NCBI GenBank assembly: GCA_012513595.1
Contig: JAAZBY010000366.1
Coordinates: 1-10,505 of the forward strand
DNA from: Chloroflexota bacterium
Lineage (GTDB): Bacteria; Chloroflexota; Anaerolineae; UBA1429
Direction: 5' to 3'
Length of the DNA stretch: 10,505 nucleotides
The notes under the pieces were generated by a model. It was given only the letters and a program-made list of their open reading frames with translations, searched no databases and was not told the origin of the DNA. Below are positions 6,677 through 10,505 of the stretch, piece by piece (position 1 is the first letter of the stretch; each line of letters begins with the position of its first letter). The position numbers were made by a program, and so were the translations under genes.

Positions 6677-7759
6677 TCAGCCCTCGGCGATGATCGTGCG
6701 CAGGGCGGCAAAGACCTCGTCGAGGTCGGCCTCGCTGACATAGCCCATGTGCCCGATACGGATCATCTCCACGCCCGGCGCCTTGGTCGAGCCGGCCACG
6801 ATGCCAAAGCGGGTGCGCAACGCCTCAAGCACCTTTTTGGCCGTCAGCCCGTTGGGCAGAGTAGCCGCCGTCACCGTGTTGGACCGGTACCCCTCCGCGG
6901 CGAAGAGGCCACAGCCGACCTCCTCGAGCCCGCGCCGGCAATAGTCACCGATCTCCTGGTGCCGGGCGTAGATGGCGAGCGGCCCCTCGGCCATCATCCG
7001 CTGGAGGCTGGCATGCAGGCCATACAGCACCCCCACGGCCGGCGTAGCCGGCGTCTGGTGGCGCTGGGCGTACTTACGGGCAGACCCGAGGTCTAGGTAA
7101 AAGCGCGGCATGCGCGCCTTTTCGTACGCGCGCCAGGCCCGCGGCCCTACCGAGAGCATGGCCATGCCCGGAGGCGCCATCCAGGCCTTCTGCGAGCCGG
7201 TGATGACCACGTCGCAGTTCCAGGCGTCGGCCTGCAGGCGGATACCGCCCAGGCCGCTGATGGCATCCACCAGGATCAGCGGCGCAGCGCCCCCCGCGGC
7301 GGAGCGGATGCTCTCCGTCAGGGCGTGGACGTCGTTGGTGACGCCGGTAGAGGTCTCGTTCTGGGTGAGCAGTACGGCGGCAAAGGGGCCCTGCTCGCTG
7401 ATGGCCGCGCCCACCGCAGCCGCGTCCGCGGCCTGCCCCAGGGGGATCTGCAGGCGGGTGACGTCGGCACCGTGCGCCTCGGCGATCTCGGCAAAGCGGT
7501 CGCCAAAGGCGCCCATTGTGACGGCCAGCACCCTGTCACCCGGCGACAGGGTGTTCACGATGGCCGCCTCCATCCCTCCGGTGCCAGAGGCGGTCAGCAG
7601 GAGGACGTCCTGCTGGGTCTCAAAAAAGACCTTGAGCCAGTCAGTCACCTCGGCGAACAGCGCTTCGAACTCGGGGCCGCGATTGTTGATCATCTGGCGG
7701 CCGACGGCTGCCAGCGTTTCTGGCGGCAGGGGCGTGGGCCCGGGTATGCGGAGGTTCAT
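6677..7759 (-). CDS. Class V PLP-dependent aminotransferase (alanine/serine--glyoxylate type)
   Basis: A complete 360-residue fold-type I PLP enzyme. It begins with the class V hallmark LRIPGPTPLPPETL (3-16). TASGTGGMEA (56-65) is the phosphate-binding turn, ETSTG (135-139) follows, DAISGLGG (165-172) carries the Asp that contacts the pyridine nitrogen, and TGSQKAWMAPPG (187-198) carries the Schiff-base lysine, Lys191. Arg334 in VEMIRIGHMG is the expected substrate-carboxylate arginine. The closest families are alanine-glyoxylate, serine-glyoxylate and (S)-ureidoglycine-glyoxylate aminotransferases and the protein once called the soluble hydrogenase small subunit. The substrate cannot be fixed from sequence alone, and neighbours give no purine or photorespiratory context. 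A serine-biosynthetic role is another known use of such enzymes in some bacteria. The ATG at 7759 has GGGAG 7 nt upstream (7767-7771). MurJ follows after 52 nt with no obvious terminator. Confidence 0.93.
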   Translation of the reverse strand: MNLRIPGPTPLPPETLAAVGRQMINNRGPEFEALFAEVTDWLKVFFETQQDVLLLTASGTGGMEAAIVNTLSPGDRVLAVTMGAFGDRFAEIAEAHGADVTRLQIPLGQAADAAAVGAAISEQGPFAAVLLTQNETSTGVTNDVHALTESIRSAAGGAAPLILVDAISGLGGIRLQADAWNCDVVITGSQKAWMAPPGMAMLSVGPRAWRAYEKARMPRFYLDLGSARKYAQRHQTPATPAVGVLYGLHASLQRMMAEGPLAIYARHQEIGDYCRRGLEEVGCGLFAAEGYRSNTVTAATLPNGLTAKKVLEALRTRFGIVAGSTKAPGVEMIRIGHMGYVSEADLDEVFAALRTIIAEG

Positions 7760-7823
7760 CTTGTCGCTCCCATCACATGGTCGTGCGCGAACGGCTGGCC
7801 GTCGCCATTGACGGGGCAGACTT

Positions 7824-7845
7824 GGGGGCGGAGCACACCGCCCCC
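7824..7845 (-). terminator. GC-rich hairpin after the large beta-rich protein gene
   Basis: GGGGGCGG (7824-7831) pairs perfectly with CCGCCCCC (7838-7845) around a 6-nt loop. Read on the minus strand it begins 10 nt after the stop codon at 7856-7858. No T-run follows, so it may be a weak terminator or an mRNA-stabilising 3' stem that partly separates this gene from the aminotransferase. Confidence 0.45.
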
Positions 7846-7855
7846 CAGTCGGTTT

Positions 7856-10505
7856 CTAGAGCGTGGCCAGGCCCAGGTAGTCGCGCGCCTGCGCGGGACC
7901 GTCAGCCAGGACCAGGTAGTACACGTTTTCGCGGACCTCATCGCCGGCCAGGCGGGCCTCATCCTCGACGCCGAGGATGCGGCCGAACTGGCCATAGTCC
8001 TGCATGGACACGTTGGCCGTGGCCCCCACCATCAGCATGGTGCGGCCGCTGGCCTCGTTGGTGACGGCGGCCCAGCGCTGATCCATCACCCAGGCCGGCC
8101 ATGGCGAGGCGCGGCGAACGATCCCCTCGCCCAACGCCACCAGGCTCCGCGGGTCGGACCCCAGGGCCGGGACCACCGCGAGGCCATAGCGGCAGCGCTT
8201 CTCCACAGGGCGCAGGTTGCGCAGCCGGTAGACGACCTTGACCACGGGAGACTCACCCAGGGTCAGGAACTCGACCTCGGCGCGCAGGCCCAGCAGGTCC
8301 TTGTGTTGCGGCGTGGAGAGCAGGCGCACGCCCGCCCAGGGCAGGCCTTGCCCGGGCACGGCGTAGACCTCCTCGGCATCGATCTGCTCGCGGAAGAGGT
8401 ACCCCTCCCGCACCCACGACCCGGCGGGCAGCAACTGCGGGTAGATCCCGCCAAAGTGCGGGTACATCCAGGAAAAGCCGGCCGGCACCGGAAAGTTGGT
8501 GCGCAGCATGTTCACACCGTCGACTTCCCAGGCGATCATGCTGGGCCCAAAGCCCGGGGCCACCAGTAGCGCCCCCGCGCCGTTGTCGACGCGCCAGACC
8601 TCTTGCCCCTCGCGCTCCTCGCGCCCCACGGTCACGGCGCGCTCGGTGCCCAGGCGCAGCACCTCAAAGGGAGTGCGTTCTTCCCAGAGGCTGCTCCGCA
8701 GGGTCGCCTCTCCTGCGAAGCGGCCGCACACGCCGAGCGGCAGGGCGATCTGGAGGTCGCTCGTGGCGCCCTCCCCGCGCGTAAGCCGGGCCACCTCGCA
8801 CACGGCCGGCGTGACGGTAGCGCCGCGCCCGATCGCCACCCCAACGGCCGCCTCGTACACCCGGCGCGAGACCGAATCCACGATCAGCCTGGCAGAGGCG
8901 CTATCGGCCACGGTGGCCAGCATGGCCGGTTCCACGCGCGCCTCCAGTGGGCGCCGCACGCGCGGCGCGGGGCGGGCGGCCCGCTCGCCCAGGAGGGCGC
9001 GGCGGGCGTCCTGCCAGCCTCCGCTGCCGGCGTAGAAAGAGTAGCGGATCGCCTCCGACCGTTGCCCAGGGGCCACGGAGACGGGCGCTCCGTCCAGGCC
9101 GGCGCGCCAGCCCAGATCGATCCTGGCCAGCGCGGGGCCCCAGCTCAAACCGGCCACGGCGCCCCGCCACTCCACGGCACACCAGGGCTCGGCGTAGGCC
9201 GCCGGGTCGCGTGGGGCGTCGTCGTGGGCGGCCGGGTACGTGCTGCCAGGCGCACACACTACCCCCTGCTGCAGGGGCAGCACCGTCATGCCGGCATCGC
9301 GGTCGGCGGTGCCCGCCCGCAGACCCATCACCACCTCGCGCGGCTCGGAGCCGCGGTTCTCAACGCACAAGGCCAGCGTGCCGACCCCCGCCGGTGAGAA
9401 GGAGACCTCCTCGTGCAGGATGAGGCCCGGGATGCGCTCGGCCTCCGCCCATAGGCGTACTACCGTACGCGCGTCGCGCTGTTCCACCGCGAGGGAAAAC
9501 TCCTTCTCGGCGAACTCGGACGGGTTGAACACGGGCCCCAGGCGCGGCGACAGGGAAAGCAGCGTGGTCTTCTGGGCCTTGTGCTCGACCTTCACACCGG
9601 CGCCCTTGGCGGCCACCGTCACGCGCAGGGCCTCGCTCTCCAGCCGGAGCGAGCCGCCGTCGCGGCGCGCCAGCAGCGCCCCCGGCCCCAGGCTGTAGAC
9701 CGGCACAGTCTCGGCCAGCGGCTTGGCCCCTGCGGCGCCAGGACGCTCGACGCGCACCGGCAACTCGTAGACCTTCTCCTCCGCCGCGGTGATGACCAGC
9801 GGCAGCGACAGATGCTCCTTGGCCGGCAGCGCCACCTCGCGCCAGGTCCAGTCCAGCGTGAGCCCGCTCGGCGGGGTCAGGTGGACGATCAGGGCAGCCG
9901 GCACGTCCATCTCGCTGGAGAGCTCCAGGCGGACCGCCTCCGGCTGGCCGGGGCGCACGGCCACCTCCCCCGGTGCGACGCTGAACCGCACAGGAGGCCT
10001 GGGCCGCATCCCGGAAAAGAGATCCAGGTCATCGGCGCCGAGGCGCAGGGTCGTGCGCACCGCGGGCGCCGTGCCGTCGTCCTTCCTGGCGGGGGCTTCC
10101 GCGTCGACCTTGACGGTGGCCGTGCGCTCGACCGCCTGACCGGGCTCCAGAACAAAGGCATCCCGGTATTCGATCGCCAGCCCCTTGTCACCGGCGGCGT
10201 ACAGGAAGACCGGCAGAGGCTCGGCGGCCTTGTTGCCCAGCCGCCAGGTGATCTTGACCTGGCTCCCGGCCAACGGCTCGATGCTCTCGACGATGGCCGC
10301 CGCCGCCAACCGGTCCGTCTCGACGGCAACGGGAGCGCGCGCCTCCCGGTCGATGCGGATAGTCAGAGACTCGCCGTCAGCCTCCCAGCGCTCGGTAAAG
10401 ACCTTCAGCCCTTCCCAGCGCTCATCGTCTTGCTCCTGCTTGATCTCACGGACGTACGCGCCGTACCAGTCGTGCTTGTCAAAGAATGGCTTGGCCACCG
10501 ACATC
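7856..10505 (-). CDS. Large multidomain beta-sandwich protein with mutarotase-like modules, probably 5'-truncated by window edge
   Basis: At least 882 residues; not recognised as a named family. Residues are counted from the Met at 10504, which touches the window edge, so neither ribosome binding site nor true start can be seen. Its first residues (KPFFDKHDWYGAYVRE) read like the inside of a domain, so the gene probably continues to the right. Residues about 55-280 look like two Ig/NEW3-like beta-sandwiches (for example residues 208-228, around VPAALIVHL). Residues about 282-500, starting GGSLRLESEALRVTVAAKG, and about 610-880, with GALLVAPGFGPSMIAWEVDG and FSWMYPHFGGIYPQL, resemble galactose-mutarotase-like folds as found in carbohydrate-active enzymes. 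A further beta domain seems to link them. No transmembrane helix is evident in the visible part. A carbohydrate-related role is plausible but unproven. It precedes the aminotransferase by 96 nt on the same strand. Confidence 0.85.
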   Translation of the reverse strand, partial: MSVAKPFFDKHDWYGAYVREIKQEQDDERWEGLKVFTERWEADGESLTIRIDREARAPVAVETDRLAAAAIVESIEPLAGSQVKITWRLGNKAAEPLPVFLYAAGDKGLAIEYRDAFVLEPGQAVERTATVKVDAEAPARKDDGTAPAVRTTLRLGADDLDLFSGMRPRPPVRFSVAPGEVAVRPGQPEAVRLELSSEMDVPAALIVHLTPPSGLTLDWTWREVALPAKEHLSLPLVITAAEEKVYELPVRVERPGAAGAKPLAETVPVYSLGPGALLARRDGGSLRLESEALRVTVAAKGAGVKVEHKAQKTTLLSLSPRLGPVFNPSEFAEKEFSLAVEQRDARTVVRLWAEAERIPGLILHEEVSFSPAGVGTLALCVENRGSEPREVVMGLRAGTADRDAGMTVLPLQQGVVCAPGSTYPAAHDDAPRDPAAYAEPWCAVEWRGAVAGLSWGPALARIDLGWRAGLDGAPVSVAPGQRSEAIRYSFYAGSGGWQDARRALLGERAARPAPRVRRPLEARVEPAMLATVADSASARLIVDSVSRRVYEAAVGVAIGRGATVTPAVCEVARLTRGEGATSDLQIALPLGVCGRFAGEATLRSSLWEERTPFEVLRLGTERAVTVGREEREGQEVWRVDNGAGALLVAPGFGPSMIAWEVDGVNMLRTNFPVPAGFSWMYPHFGGIYPQLLPAGSWVREGYLFREQIDAEEVYAVPGQGLPWAGVRLLSTPQHKDLLGLRAEVEFLTLGESPVVKVVYRLRNLRPVEKRCRYGLAVVPALGSDPRSLVALGEGIVRRASPWPAWVMDQRWAAVTNEASGRTMLMVGATANVSMQDYGQFGRILGVEDEARLAGDEVRENVYYLVLADGPAQARDYLGLATL

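Noticed and set aside
7791..7802. Short inverted repeat ACGGC-TG-GCCGT in the gap before the aminotransferase
   Set aside because: The stem is only 4-5 bp with almost no loop; such repeats are common by chance in GC-rich sequence.
7325..8569. A 414-codon open frame on the plus strand across the aminotransferase and the large gene
   Set aside because: It spans two well-supported minus-strand genes and the gap between them, and its product is rich in Gly, Arg, His and Gln with no recognisable domain.
1..10505. CRISPR arrays, tRNA/rRNA genes, insertion sequences, phage or defence genes
   Set aside because: I looked for regularly spaced repeats, tRNA-like T-loops, terminal inverted repeats and transposase or integrase motifs and saw none; the window is almost fully occupied by ordinary chromosomal genes.

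Overview
This is a GC-rich, tightly packed chromosomal window with six protein-coding genes. Five lie on the minus strand and one on the plus strand. I see no mobile element, integrase, CRISPR array, rRNA or tRNA. The gene content (PriA, MurJ, a class V aminotransferase, a MEMO1-family protein) is that of a free-living, peptidoglycan-making bacterium. The PriA form (an insert around an MGHR motif between helicase motifs) and the neighbouring genes suggest Chloroflexota or a similar high-GC deep lineage. That is an inference from memory of family features, not a demonstrated assignment.

Layout, left to right. Positions 1-2400 (minus) hold the first 800 codons of priA, the replication-restart helicase; its C-terminus runs off the left edge. 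Positions 2417-3277 (minus) hold a MEMO1 / AmmeMemoRadiSam-B family protein, 16 nt upstream of priA and probably co-transcribed with it. A 197-nt divergent intergenic region (3278-3474) carries back-to-back sigma70-like promoters. Positions 3475-4299 (plus) encode an aldo/keto-reductase-like TIM-barrel protein that lacks the usual catalytic tetrad. Convergent to it, after two strong hairpins (4300-4370), is a small four-helix membrane protein of unknown function (4391-4834, minus). MurJ, the lipid II flippase (4978-6624, minus), follows, probably with a TTG start. Next come a class V PLP aminotransferase of the alanine/serine-glyoxylate type (6677-7759, minus) and a very large beta-rich protein (7856-10505, minus) that appears to continue past the right edge.

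Functional reading. The minus-strand genes from the right edge to MurJ run in one direction with gaps of 96 and 52 nt, but a GC-rich hairpin after the large gene may separate it from the aminotransferase. The window looks like housekeeping chromosome plus three poorly characterised proteins: the large beta-sandwich protein, the non-canonical TIM barrel and the four-helix membrane protein. These are the parts worth following up. I do not see a convincing new multi-gene system.
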